Positions 10,275 to 22,694 of a DNA stretch of 64,000 bases are shown piece by piece. A model generated the notes under the pieces. It saw only the letters and a program-made list of their open reading frames with translations. It searched no databases and was not told the origin of the DNA. Each line of letters opens with the position of its first letter. The first letter of the stretch is position 1. Source of the stretch: Lentzea xinjiangensis (GTDB taxonomy: Bacteria; Actinomycetota; Actinomycetes; Mycobacteriales; Pseudonocardiaceae); contig NZ_FOFR01000003.1 of assembly GCF_900110955.1 (NCBI RefSeq), forward strand, positions 310,001-374,000, in the 5' to 3' direction. The translations under genes and the position numbers were made by a program.

Positions 10275-10397
10275 CACCGAGGCCCGCGCTTGACCGGCGC
10301 CCTGCGCGCCGGACCAGGTCCTCACCAAGGGCACCCCACCGCGGTAGGAGGGTTGCCGGCCAGCAAGCTTGGGCTTGACGCTGGCTCTCATGACCTG
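10275..10397 (-). promoter_or_regulatory. SAM-IV riboswitch
   Basis: On the minus strand the leader reads GGTC at 10395-10392, then ATGAGAGCCAGCG, AAGCTTGCTGGCCGGCAACC, CTCCTACCGCGGTGGGGTGC and a closing GACC at 10320-10317. This arrangement of closing stem, GCCAGCG/GCTGGC stem, CGGCAACCCTCC core and GGTGGGGTGCC matches the actinobacterial SAM-IV aptamer. The downstream GC-rich helix to about 10275 is probably the accessory stem and expression platform. The downstream gene starts at 10246, so translational control near the GGAGG is likely. The class assignment is by motif memory, not a covariance search. Confidence 0.85.
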
Positions 10398-10468
10398 CCG
10401 ATGACGTTAGCGCCAGCGGCACGGCTCCGTCGACAACCGATCACATGCTGAGAAGCCTCGGAGACCGA

Positions 10469-11956
10469 CTATTCGCCGCTCTCGCCCTTCCACCTGGCGT
10501 AGCGACCGGCCCTGTCCACCGCGCGAACGCGCCGTTCAGCGGCCACGCGTGCCTCTTCCGTGGTGACGATGAGCAACTGGTCGTCGGTCTGCAGCCGGGT
10601 CGTCGGCTGTGGCGTGAAACTCTTCCCGCCGCGCACCACGAGGCTCACCGTGGCTCCCGTCGGCAGCCTCAGCTCGGACATGTAGACGCCGTGCAGCTTC
10701 GACCCGCGCTGGATGAGCACCTGCAGCAGCTCGGCGCCCAGCTCGTCGAGCGGCGAGGCGTCGACCTGGACCTCCTGCGGCTCGCCCGCGCGCACCAGGC
10801 CGAGCCGCCGCGCGAGGAACGGCAGCGTCGTGCCCTGCACCACCGTCAGCACGACGACCAGCACGAACACCGCGTCGACCAGTTCGCGCGCCCCCTCGAC
10901 GCCCTGGATCAGCGGGATGAGCGCGAACACGATCGGCACCGCACCGCGCAGCCCCGACCAGGACAGGAACGCCTGCTCCCGCCACGGCACCTTGAACGGC
11001 AGCGAAGCGAGCACCACCGACAGCGGCCGCGCCACGAACGTCAGCACGACACCGGCGACCAGCGCCGGGAACAGCACGTCGAGCAACCGCGAGGGCGAGG
11101 CGTAGAGGCCGAGCAGGACGAACAGCCCGATCTGCGCGAGCCAGCCGAGGCCCTCGGCGAACGAGAGCGTGTCGGCGCGGTGCGGCAGGCGGGCGTTGCC
11201 GAGGACGAGCGCGGCGACGTAGGTGGCGAGGAACCCGGACGCGTGCACGAGATCGCCGGCGGTGTAGGCGATCACGCACACCGCCACGGTGGCGAGCGGG
11301 TACAGGCCGGTGGCGGGCAGCGCCGCGCGGCGCAGTCCGGCTCCGCCGAGAACTCCCAGCGCCACACCGACGAGCGCGCCCGCGGCCAGCTCGTAGACCA
11401 CCAGCAGCGGCGCGGTCCACGAGATCCGGTCCGACGAGGCCAGCAGCACGACGGCGATGTAGACCGGCGCGTCGTTGAGGCCGGACTCCAGTTCGAGCGC
11501 GCCGGTGAGACGCGCTCCGACCCCCAGCGACCGCAGGACGCTGAACACCGCGGCCGCGTCCGTGGAGGAGAGCACCGCGCCCCACAGCAACGCCATCCGC
11601 CAGTCGAGGCCCAGCAGGTGGTGCAACGCCGTCGCGGTCACGGCGACGCTGACCGCGACGGCCACAGTGGACAGTGCGACCCCCAGCCACAGCGAGGACT
11701 TCACCGCCTGCCAGCGGGTCGTCAGCCCGCCCTCGGTCAGGATCAGCACCAGCGCCGCGATGCCCAGGGACTGCGTGAGGCCGGCGTCGTCGAACCGGAT
11801 GCCGACCACGGACTCGCCGAGGAGCACGCCGATGCCGAGGTACAGCAACAACGAGGGCAGGCCGAGCCGGGTCGACACCCGCACCGCGATCACGGAGATC
11901 AGCAGTACGGCCGCGCCGATGCCCAGGACCACCGTGACGTCACCCACCTGGACCAT
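10469..11956 (-). CDS. nhaP2: K+/H+ (CPA1, NhaP2/CvrA-type) antiporter
   Basis: 495 aa with about 12-13 hydrophobic segments over residues 5-385 and the family motifs LILTEGGL, SSTDAAAVFSVL and LESGLNDAPVY, which include the ion-binding Asp/Asn positions of CPA1 exchangers. Residues about 400-475 form a cytoplasmic RCK-C/TrkA-C regulatory domain, typical of NhaP2/CvrA potassium-proton antiporters. It is monocistronic. The ATG at 11956 is the only start ahead of the first membrane helix with family-like spacing. Confidence 0.92.
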   Translation of the reverse strand: MVQVGDVTVVLGIGAAVLLISVIAVRVSTRLGLPSLLLYLGIGVLLGESVVGIRFDDAGLTQSLGIAALVLILTEGGLTTRWQAVKSSLWLGVALSTVAVAVSVAVTATALHHLLGLDWRMALLWGAVLSSTDAAAVFSVLRSLGVGARLTGALELESGLNDAPVYIAVVLLASSDRISWTAPLLVVYELAAGALVGVALGVLGGAGLRRAALPATGLYPLATVAVCVIAYTAGDLVHASGFLATYVAALVLGNARLPHRADTLSFAEGLGWLAQIGLFVLLGLYASPSRLLDVLFPALVAGVVLTFVARPLSVVLASLPFKVPWREQAFLSWSGLRGAVPIVFALIPLIQGVEGARELVDAVFVLVVVLTVVQGTTLPFLARRLGLVRAGEPQEVQVDASPLDELGAELLQVLIQRGSKLHGVYMSELRLPTGATVSLVVRGGKSFTPQPTTRLQTDDQLLIVTTEEARVAAERRVRAVDRAGRYARWKGESGE

Positions 11957-12083
11957 TCTGGTTGATCACCACCGAATTGGACTAATCAGACGCGTCACAA
12001 CAACCCACCGTTCGCATCTACCGGGTTCATGCACAGTGGAGCATGTTGATCAGTGGCTCAATCCCTACCCTGCACGGAGTTGA

Positions 12084-13028
<945 letters not shown>

Positions 13029-13047
13029 CCGGTCCTCCGGGTGAGCA

Positions 13048-13091
13048 CCTGCCCGGCCTCGTCGAGCACCGGTTCGACGAGGCCGGGCAGG
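13048..13091 (+). terminator. Strong hairpin terminator of the M28 gene
   Basis: 18-base arms 13048-13065 and 13074-13091 are perfectly complementary with an 8-base loop, starting 20 bases after the peptidase stop. No U-tract. Confidence 0.8.
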
Positions 13092-13629
13092 CTCGTCCCG
13101 GCCTGCCCTGCGTAGTGTCCCGAGCCGCTTCCCCGTGGCGTGCTGCGGGACCGGCGCCATCACCTCGCTCGCGGCGCCCACCCGCGGCGCCATGCAGCGG
13201 CGAGGCCGCCCTGGCCAGGGCTCCCGGCGCCACCTCGGTGCGGTCGTCGTGAGTTCTCCGCACCGCGCTTCCGCGTGCTCGACACGGGCACACCCGCGAG
13301 CTGGGCGTGCCCGTCGACCGCGTCCGGGAGCTGTGGCCGCGTGCCCAGCAAGCAGGAGTTCGACCGGATGTCGGCAGGTCGCTCGCCTCAGCTGCGGCTG
13401 ATGCGGCGCGCCGGAATCAGCCCGCACCAGCCGCAACTCGTCCGAACCGGCGCGGGCCACCGACGCCCCGCCCAACCTGACCTGCCCGCGCACCACCGCC
13501 GACCGGCCGGGCCACGCCTTCGCCCCCGTGACCCCGACAAGCGGGGCCACCACGCGACGGCCCCACCTCCGGACGCGTCGAGCGCGGCTGATCAGACGTG
13601 GCCGAAGACCACGGCGACCGGCCGCGGTC
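13092..13629. other. Gene-free stretch, no recognisable coding
   Basis: Open frames are present in several phases, as expected at this base composition, but none translates to family-like sequence. Short protein-like scraps (for example ELGVPVDRVRELW and QEFDRMSAGRSPQLRLMR) appear in different + frames around 13300-13420. This could mean a frameshifted old gene, but I cannot name it. Confidence 0.3.
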
Positions 13630-13830
13630 TCACCCCGTGCAGCCGAGCAGGAGCGGCGTGCCCGGGTTGCCGCCGAGCGTGCCGTAGACGTCGCCCTCGT
13701 CCGTCACCGAGACGAACGACGTGCTGCCGGGCACCGCAACCGGCCGCTCCGGGTCCGCCCGCAGGGCCGTGTCCCCTCCCGCCGTCCTGCCCAGCAGGTG
13801 GCCGCGGGAGTTCACGGCCACCGCGTCCAC
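13630..13830 (-). pseudogene. Possible beta-propeller-like fragment
   Basis: A 66-codon minus-strand frame reads like two beta-propeller or lectin-type repeats (AVNSRGHLLGRTAGGD and VSVTDEGDVYGTLGG) and ends in LLLGC. It has no partner domain and no convincing start, and it lies between two terminators. It is probably a gene remnant, or a small gene of unknown function. Confidence 0.25.
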
Positions 13831-13836
13831 CGCGCC

Positions 13837-13872
13837 GCACGGGGCCGCTGTCGGCAGACAACGGCCCCGTGC
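13837..13872 (-). terminator. Terminator downstream of ileS
   Basis: 11-base arms GCACGGGGCCG (13837-13847) and CGGCCCCGTGC (13862-13872) pair perfectly. An inner TGTC/GACA helix caps the loop. It lies 32 bases after the ileS stop on the minus strand. Confidence 0.75.
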
Positions 13873-13904
13873 AACGGGGTTCGCACCCGGTCGAGCAGCG
13901 GCGG

Positions 13905-17006
<3,102 letters not shown>

Positions 17007-17027
17007 CTCCACTGCTCCTCGCGGTCA

Positions 17028-17245
17028 GATGCGACACGCGAGGACGACCGCGCCGATGTGGCTCGGCGGGCCGCGGTACCACCCCGCTTGCTCACCCGTG
17101 CGCCTGCGCGGCACAGGACGAGCCTCTCGTTCTTCGGCTGTGACGGGCCGGTCCCGTCCGGTTCTACTGAGGCGCTCGCGCGCCCGTTCTTCCGGAGGCT
17201 CCCCGGTGATGGCCGGATCGGTGCCTGTGAGTACAGGGTACGGGT
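17028..17245 (-). promoter_or_regulatory. T-box riboswitch of ileS
   Basis: The minus-strand leader contains the invariant T-box TGGTACCGCGG (17071-17081), which pairs with the tRNA acceptor end, and a short stem I in which GCCATCACCGG presents an ATC isoleucine specifier. A GGAAGAACGGG stretch resembles the actinobacterial ileS stem I/II junction. There is no terminator before the GGAG of ileS, so it should act on translation initiation by exposing the ribosome site when uncharged tRNA-Ile binds. The upstream boundary is approximate. Confidence 0.88.
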
Positions 17246-17269
17246 GCGCGCAAACCGTATGCTCGCCGG

Positions 17270-17614
17270 ATGACGTTGACCATCGCGTTGTCGATCGTGC
17301 TGGCCGTGCTGTTCATCGCGACAGGTGCGGGCAAGCTGTTCGGGGCGAAGACGTCGATCGAGGCACGTGACCACTTCCGGATGAGCGGGACGCTCTGGCG
17401 GACCATCGGCGCTCTGGAGTGGGCGGGCGCCGCGGGCCTGGTCGCCGGCCTCGTCACGTGGGACTGGGTGGCGCACGCGGCCACCGTCGGGCTGGGGCTG
17501 CTGATGGTCGGCGCCACGGTCACCCGCCTGCGCTACGACTCGAAGCCGACCGGCGTCGTCGTGGACCTGGCGCTGCTGGCGTTGCTGATCACCCTGCTGT
17601 TCCTGGACCGGTGA
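17270..17614 (+). CDS. DoxX-like small membrane protein
   Basis: 114 aa with four hydrophobic segments (about residues 4-22, 46-64, 68-86 and 94-112) and the DoxX-type start with an ATGAGKLFG turn after helix 1. DoxX-family proteins are poorly characterised and are linked to redox or quinone metabolism. The ATG at 17270 follows an A/T-containing stretch without a clear Shine-Dalgarno sequence. It overlaps the next gene in GTGA and is probably co-transcribed with it. Confidence 0.8.
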   Translation: MTLTIALSIVLAVLFIATGAGKLFGAKTSIEARDHFRMSGTLWRTIGALEWAGAAGLVAGLVTWDWVAHAATVGLGLLMVGATVTRLRYDSKPTGVVVDLALLALLITLLFLDR

Positions 17615-18756
17615 CGCTCGAGTTCCGCGTCCTCGGCGCCCTGGAGGTCCGGCGCGGAGCGGACCTCGTCGAGGTGGGCCACGCGCGTCAGCGCAGCGTG
17701 CTCGCGGTGCTGCTCGTCGACGTGAACCAGGTGGTCGGCGTCGAGCAGCTGCTGTCCAGGGTGTGGGGCGACGCGCCACCCCGCCAGGCCAGGGCCGCGC
17801 TCTACAGCTACCTGTCCCGCCTGCGCACGGCGCTCGGTGGCGTCCCGATCCGCCGCCGCTCCGGCGGGTACGTGCTGGAAACCGACCCGGCGACCATCGA
17901 TCTGCACCGCTTCCACTCTCTCGTGGCACTCGGACGCCCCGCCGAAGCGCTCGCACTCGTGCGCGGCGAACCGTTCGAGGGCCTGCACGGCGAGTGGTTC
18001 GCCAATCTGCGCAAGACCCTGACTGGCGAGATCACCGCCGCCGAGCTGGACCACACCGACTCCCGCTTGGCCGCGGGCGAACACCGGTCCCTGATCGCCG
18101 AAATGACCGCGCGCACCACCGAACACCCGCTCGACGAACGGCTCGCGGGCCAGCTGATGCGAGCGCTGATCGGCGCCGGCCGCCGCTCCGACGCCCTGGC
18201 CCACTACGCGCGGCTGCGGCACCGGCTGGCGGACGAGCTCGGCCTCGACCCCGGCCCGGCACTGCGCGACCTCGCGGCGTCGCTGCACCGTCCACAGTGG
18301 AGCCCGCGCCGGATCCCCCTGGATCCTGCCGGTTTCGCAGGCGCGCCCGCGGCACTCGTCCCGGACAGCCCCATCGTCACGATCACCGGACCACCCGGCG
18401 CCGGCAAGACGCGGCTCGCCCTGCACTGGGCGCACGAGCACGCCGGCGACCACCCGGACGGGCGGCTGTTCGTGGACCTCACCGGCGCGGACCCGGCGGA
18501 CGTCGTCCGCGAGTTCCTCCTCGTCCTGGGTACGAGCCAGGACGGCATCCCACCGGAACCACACGCGCAGACAGCGCTCTACCGCACGTTGCTGGCAGAC
18601 CGCCGGATGCTGATCGTGCTCGACAACGCCGCCGACACAGCGCAGGTCGTGCCGTTGTTGCCGGGAACGCCGCTTTGCCGTGTCGTCGTGACGAGCCGTG
18701 AGCGACTACCGGGCCTTGTGACCGCCTACGGTGCGCAACCGGTCGTGCTCGGCTGA
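17611..18756 (+). CDS. SARP (BTAD) regulator, truncated in NB-ARC domain
   Basis: 381 aa. Residues 1-90 are an OmpR-type DNA-binding domain (VTLEFRVLGALEVRRG), 95-240 the BTAD helical domain, and from about 255 an NB-ARC/AAA-type ATPase with Walker A GPPGAGKTRLAL and a sensor segment VVVTSRERLPGL. AfsR-type proteins continue for several hundred residues with winged-helix and TPR parts. Here the frame stops soon after the sensor, and AfsR-like coding appears to continue for about 14 codons in the +1 frame. It is either a frameshifted remnant or a naturally short SARP. The GTG start overlaps the DoxX stop. Confidence 0.85.
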   Translation: MTLEFRVLGALEVRRGADLVEVGHARQRSVLAVLLVDVNQVVGVEQLLSRVWGDAPPRQARAALYSYLSRLRTALGGVPIRRRSGGYVLETDPATIDLHRFHSLVALGRPAEALALVRGEPFEGLHGEWFANLRKTLTGEITAAELDHTDSRLAAGEHRSLIAEMTARTTEHPLDERLAGQLMRALIGAGRRSDALAHYARLRHRLADELGLDPGPALRDLAASLHRPQWSPRRIPLDPAGFAGAPAALVPDSPIVTITGPPGAGKTRLALHWAHEHAGDHPDGRLFVDLTGADPADVVREFLLVLGTSQDGIPPEPHAQTALYRTLLADRRMLIVLDNAADTAQVVPLLPGTPLCRVVVTSRERLPGLVTAYGAQPVVLG

Positions 18757-18911
18757 GGCATTCGCGGAGACGCTGCGGCTGCTTCGTTCATGCGCGACGC
18801 CCAGTACGGCGAGGTCGTAGCGGTACTCGCCCTCCCGGGCCACCACGGATCCCGGTTTCACCGCACGTTTCCAGGGTGCGACCAGGCGTTCGTCGGCCGG
18901 GAAGGACCGGG
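18757..18911. other. Remnant region between truncated SARP and next gene
   Basis: The first about 40 bases encode SAEAFAETLRLLRS in the frame +1 to the SARP gene, plausibly its lost continuation. On the minus strand about 18775-18905 reads ADERLVAPWKRAVKPGSVV and onward in a protein-like way but has no start of its own. No complete gene is visible. Confidence 0.35.
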
Positions 18912-19397
18912 TCAGCCGGTGCGGCTCTTGCGGACCAGCACCGCGTCCGGCGTGCACAGGGCGCAAGGGGTGAACTGGAGCTGGCGTGCTTCCTGCACCG
19001 GGAGGCCCAGCGTGGGCCTCCCGGCGAGCCAGGAACACGAGCTCAGGTGGTACCGGGGCCGTTCGTCCAGCACCCGCACCTCATCCACCAGGTCGGCCAC
19101 GACGAGCAGGTCCGCCGCGTCGGTGTCCTCTTCCGGTGGTTCCACGTCAGCGGGCGGCGTGTCGGCTTCTGCCGGCACCGCTACCCGTTGATCATCAGCT
19201 ACAGCTTGTTGATCTACAATCTGCGCGTCGGCAGCGGGGTCCCCCGGCCGTCGTCGCCACCAGTCCCATGCGAGGACCAGGGCGGCGAGCGCGCTCGCGC
19301 CCACGGACGACCACGCCCAGATCGTGTTGGACGTGGTCAGCGCGGGTACGAGCAGGCCGAGGGCTGCCAGCACCAGAAGTAGAACTACGAAGAGCAC
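18912..19397 (-). CDS. Two-helix membrane protein with C-terminal His/Cys cluster
   Basis: 161 aa, not a named family. Residues 2-20 and 25-45 are hydrophobic helices. Residues 46-105 are an acidic Pro/Ala/Asp linker. The C-terminal segment has RPRYHLSSCSWLAG and then FTPCALCTPD, that is H-x3-C ... C-x2-C, a likely metal or redox centre on the cytoplasmic side. GTG 19397 lies 15 bases after the wag31 stop, so it is probably the last gene of the wag31 operon. A role near the pole or septum is inference from position. Confidence 0.7.
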   Translation of the reverse strand: MLFVVLLLVLAALGLLVPALTTSNTIWAWSSVGASALAALVLAWDWWRRRPGDPAADAQIVDQQAVADDQRVAVPAEADTPPADVEPPEEDTDAADLLVVADLVDEVRVLDERPRYHLSSCSWLAGRPTLGLPVQEARQLQFTPCALCTPDAVLVRKSRTG

Positions 19398-19412
19398 CTA
19401 ATGGACAGTAGT

Positions 19413-20228
19413 TCAGCCCGCTTCGGCGCGTGCGCCGAAGGAGTAGCCCTGGGAACGGCCCTCGGAGGGCGCGGCGGGGCCGCGGTCCTGGAGGTCGCGC
19501 AGGGACGACTCGAGCATCGTCTTCAGTCGCGTGCGGTACTCGCGCTCGAACGTCTGCAGCTTGTCGATCTGCTTCTCGAGCGTGTTCTTCTCCTGGGTGA
19601 TGTTGCCCATCACCTCAGCGTGCTTGCGCTGCGCGTCGCGGTCGAGCGCGGTGGCCTTCTCACGGGCCTGCCGCTCGAGCGTCTCGGCGCGCGTGCGCGC
19701 GTCGTTCAGCATGGTCTCGGCGCGGGTGCGCGCCTCGTTGACCATCGTGTCGGCCTTGGCGCGCGCCTCGGACAGCAGCTGTTCCGACTTCGTGCGCGCC
19801 TCGGACAGCATGCCGTCCGCCTCGGCCTTGGCCTCACCGGTCAGCCGGTCCGCCATCTCCTGGGCGAGCCCCAGGACCTTCGCGGCCTGCACGTGGTGGT
19901 CGCCGCCACCACCGGGCGACGTCTGCTCCAGCACCGAGGGCGGCGGAACCGGCGCCAGGCGGCGCGGCTCCTCGACCGGCACTCGGCTCGTCATGGGGCC
20001 GGCGGAAGCCTTCGCACGCGCGTCGTCGAGGTCGGCGCGCGTGGTTTCGAGCTGCTGGTCGAGCTGCTCGACCTGCTGACGGAGGTCGTTGTTCTCCTCG
20101 ATCAAGCGGGCCAGCTCGCCCTCAACCAGGTCGAGGAACGCGTCCACCTCGTCCTCGTTGTAGCCCCGCTTGCCAATCGGCGGCTTGCTGAACGCGACGT
20201 TGTGCACGTCAGCGGGGGTCAACGGCAT
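19413..20228 (-). CDS. wag31: DivIVA/Wag31 polar growth protein
   Basis: 271 aa. The N-terminal DivIVA membrane-binding domain ([19 protein letters not shown]...[11 protein letters not shown]) is followed by a coiled coil to about residue 70, a Pro-rich linker (about 85-110) and a long second coiled coil with repeated EAR/DAR heptads (about 115-245). It scaffolds tip growth and wall synthesis at the poles and is essential in many actinobacteria. AGAGGTGATCCG precedes the ATG. It sits after yggT at the end of the dcw cluster, the normal actinobacterial position. Confidence 0.97.
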   Translation of the reverse strand: MPLTPADVHNVAFSKPPIGKRGYNEDEVDAFLDLVEGELARLIEENNDLRQQVEQLDQQLETTRADLDDARAKASAGPMTSRVPVEEPRRLAPVPPPSVLEQTSPGGGGDHHVQAAKVLGLAQEMADRLTGEAKAEADGMLSEARTKSEQLLSEARAKADTMVNEARTRAETMLNDARTRAETLERQAREKATALDRDAQRKHAEVMGNITQEKNTLEKQIDKLQTFEREYRTRLKTMLESSLRDLQDRGPAAPSEGRSQGYSFGARAEAG

Positions 20229-20276
20229 CGGATCACCTCTCGCACTCCTGGGCTGCGGTCATCCCACGGTTCCCCG

Positions 20277-20561
20277 TCACCTGGGATCTGCGAATCGCAT
20301 CAGAATGATAACGACCAGCCACAGCACAATAATCGATAGGTCCAGCCCGACGCCTCCGATCCGCACAGTCGGGATCACCCGACGGAGCGCGCGGACCGGT
20401 GGGTCGGTGACCGTGTAGACGGTCTCAAGCGTCACGGCTACGCCGCCCGCTGGGCGCCATTCCCTCGCGAACGTCCGCACCATCTCGACCACGACACGCG
20501 CGGTCAGGAACAGGGAGAACGCGAACAGGACGTAGAAGATGACGAGACGGATGGGGTCCAC
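20277..20561 (-). CDS. yggT: YggT-family membrane protein
   Basis: 94 aa with two hydrophobic segments (residues 4-24 and 70-90) flanking the conserved YTVTDPPVRALRRVIP loop of the YggT family. It is conserved between sepF and wag31 in Gram-positive bacteria, with a suspected role in division or osmotic balance. The GTG at 20561 lies 9 bases after the sepF stop. Confidence 0.92.
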   Translation of the reverse strand: MDPIRLVIFYVLFAFSLFLTARVVVEMVRTFAREWRPAGGVAVTLETVYTVTDPPVRALRRVIPTVRIGGVGLDLSIIVLWLVVIILMRFADPR

Positions 20562-20570
20562 GGGTCAACT

Positions 20571-21227
20571 CTAACCGTGGTTCCCGAACCCGCCCTCGGC
20601 CAGCTTCCTGCGGTCCTCCGCCGTGACGTCAACGTTCGGCGGTGAGAGAAGGAACACCCTGCTGGTGATCTTGTCCATGGACCCGCGCAGAGCGAACGCG
20701 AGACCGGCCGAGAAGTCGACGAGGCGCTTGGCGTCCGCGTCGTCCATGTCGGTCAGGTTCAAGATCACCGGAGTGCCGTCGCGGTAGTGCTCCCCGATCG
20801 TGCGCGCCTCGCTGTAGCTGCGGGGATGCAGCGTGGTGATGCGCGCCATCGGGTTGCCCGCGGGCTCGGCGACGGGGCGCAGCCTGCTCACGGGCTCGCG
20901 CTGCGGATCGACGGCCAGCGCACCGTGGACCGGTGCGTCGGCGGGCCAGCGCCGCGTGCTCGAAGGGCTGCCGCCCCCGCGCCGCGTCTCCGGCTCGTAG
21001 TCGTCCGCCTCGTCGATGTCGGCCCGGTACCCGGAGCCCTGCAGCTCCGACCGGCCCGGCGTGAACACGCGGTTGCGCCGCGGGTAGGGGTCGTAGTCGT
21101 CGGCCTCGGCCGCGTACTCGGACCGGTAGTCGCCGTAGCGGCCGCGGTCGTCGTCGTAGCCGGGGTCGTCTGCGTACTCGGCGGGGACCATCCCGAAGTA
21201 GGCCTTCAGCTTGTGCAAAGCGCTCAT
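20571..21227 (-). CDS. sepF: Cell division protein SepF
   Basis: 218 aa. The N-terminal amphipathic membrane anchor (MSALHKLKAYFGMVP) is followed by an acidic, Tyr/Arg-rich disordered linker (about 20-120), then the SepF fold with NLTDMDDADAKRLVDFSAGL and RVFLLSPPNVDV. It tethers FtsZ to the membrane in organisms lacking FtsA, fitting this cluster, which has no ftsA. GAGGAGGGGCTGGA before ATG 21227 sets the start. Confidence 0.95.
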   Translation of the reverse strand: MSALHKLKAYFGMVPAEYADDPGYDDDRGRYGDYRSEYAAEADDYDPYPRRNRVFTPGRSELQGSGYRADIDEADDYEPETRRGGGSPSSTRRWPADAPVHGALAVDPQREPVSRLRPVAEPAGNPMARITTLHPRSYSEARTIGEHYRDGTPVILNLTDMDDADAKRLVDFSAGLAFALRGSMDKITSRVFLLSPPNVDVTAEDRRKLAEGGFGNHG

Positions 21228-21294
21228 TCCAGCCCCTCCTCGGCGGTTCCCCACTCTTAGGGACGGTGCGGACGGTCCCGAGGTTCCCGACAAC

Positions 21295-21993
21295 CTACGG
21301 CGAGATTAGTCGCCGGCTCCCGAGCAACGCCGTTCCGACACGCACACAGGTGGATCCGTGCGAGATGGCATCTTCCAGGTCCGCACTCATTCCCGCTGAC
21401 ACACCGGTGGCAGTGGGATGATGATCACGTAGCCCTGATACCACCGAAGCCAACGCTTCAAACGCCCGCGAAGGCTCCATCGCCAGAGGTGCGACAGTCA
21501 TCGCACCCCGGAGAACAAGATCACCCGATCGTGTGATCGCGCCAGCCAGTTCCGGCACGTCCGGTACGGGGCACCCACCGCGCGACGTGTCCCCGTCGAT
21601 GCTGACCTGCAACAACACGTCGAGCTTCGTCCCCCGCGCGTGCGCCGCCGCGGCGAGCGCCTCGGCCAGCCGGACGCTGTCCACGGAGTCGACCTGATCG
21701 GCCCACCCGATGACGGATTTCACTTTGTTGCGCTGCAATCGCCCGACCATGTGCCAACGCGCCTCGGCCAAATGTCTCAATTGGCCGACCTTGGCACTCG
21801 CCTCTTGATCCCGGTTTTCCGCGAAGTTCCGCAGACCGAGGTCGTAAAGGATCTCCACATCACTGGCAGGCCAGGTTTTCGTCACCGCGAGCAACGTCAC
21901 TTCCGACCGCTCCCGCCCGGCCGCCTCACACGCTTTCGCGATGCGCTCCTCGACCTCGTCGAGGTTCGCCCTCAGCTCCGCGCCCCGGTTCAC
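21295..21993 (-). CDS. yggS: YggS/PLPBP-family PLP homeostasis protein
   Basis: 232 aa single-domain PLP-binding alanine-racemase-fold protein. LLAVTKTWPASDV carries the PLP lysine, FAENRDQE the conserved FGENY-like turn and WHMVGRLQRNK the WHFIGxLQxNK motif. C-terminal SAGMSADLEDAI matches the phosphate-binding SMGMSxDxxxAI. It buffers PLP and affects amino-acid homeostasis. The GTG start (21993) overlaps the pgeF stop in GTGA, so it is translationally coupled. Confidence 0.95.
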   Translation of the reverse strand: MNRGAELRANLDEVEERIAKACEAAGRERSEVTLLAVTKTWPASDVEILYDLGLRNFAENRDQEASAKVGQLRHLAEARWHMVGRLQRNKVKSVIGWADQVDSVDSVRLAEALAAAAHARGTKLDVLLQVSIDGDTSRGGCPVPDVPELAGAITRSGDLVLRGAMTVAPLAMEPSRAFEALASVVSGLRDHHPTATGVSAGMSADLEDAISHGSTCVRVGTALLGSRRLISP

Positions 21994-22694
21994 GGCTCGA
22001 CCCAAACGACCGAGGCGAGCCGCCCCGTCGGCGCCTCCCGGCGGTGGCTGAAGAGGTCCTTCTCCTCGAAGGTGCAGCGCGGGTCGACCCCGATCTTCCC
22101 GACCCCGGCACTGGCGAGCTGGTTCCACAACCCGGCCCGCAGGTCCAGCGAGGGCGTCCCCCGCCGCGACTTGGCCGCGCTCCCCGGCAGGTGCTTCTCC
22201 ACGTCCCTCTGCATGTCGGCGGGCACCTCGTAGCACTCACCGCAGACGGCGGGCCCGAGCAACACCTCGACGCGCTCCAGCTCGGCCCCCAGCGCCATCA
22301 TCGCCTTGAGCGCTTCCACCACAACCCCGACACGCGCGCCGACACGCCCGGCGTGCACAGCGCCGACCACTCCGGCTTCCTGGTCCCCCAGCAACACCGG
22401 CACGCAGTCAGCGGTCAACACCACAAGCCCGAGACCAGCCTGTTTCGTCACAACGGCATCAGTGGCCTCAAGCGCCTCGGCCTGCGGCCCGTCCACCGTG
22501 GCGACCGTCCGGCCGTGCACCTGCTCCATCCACACCAAACGATCAGGCGTCAGCCCAACCCCTTCGGCGAGCCGAACCCGGTTGGCCGCCACCGCCTCCT
22601 CGTCGTCCCCGACGTGATCGCCGAGGTTGAAGGACGCGTACGGCCCTTTGGACACGCCACCGGCGCGGGTGGTGACAACACGACGAATGCGCAC
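21990..22694 (-). CDS. pgeF: YfiH/PgeF multicopper-oxidase-like (laccase-domain) protein
   Basis: 234 aa. The family metal ligands are present: His in EQVHGRTV, Cys in LTADCVPVLL and His in GAVHAGRVGA. Members act as purine-nucleoside phosphorylases/deaminases or as peptidoglycan editing factors removing misplaced serine; either fits a dcw location. The GTG at 22694 has no Shine-Dalgarno sequence, but TAGGGT sits about 5 bases upstream, so the transcript may be leaderless and start here, downstream of the ftsZ terminator. Confidence 0.93.
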   Translation of the reverse strand: MRIRRVVTTRAGGVSKGPYASFNLGDHVGDDEEAVAANRVRLAEGVGLTPDRLVWMEQVHGRTVATVDGPQAEALEATDAVVTKQAGLGLVVLTADCVPVLLGDQEAGVVGAVHAGRVGARVGVVVEALKAMMALGAELERVEVLLGPAVCGECYEVPADMQRDVEKHLPGSAAKSRRGTPSLDLRAGLWNQLASAGVGKIGVDPRCTFEEKDLFSHRREAPTGRLASVVWVEP

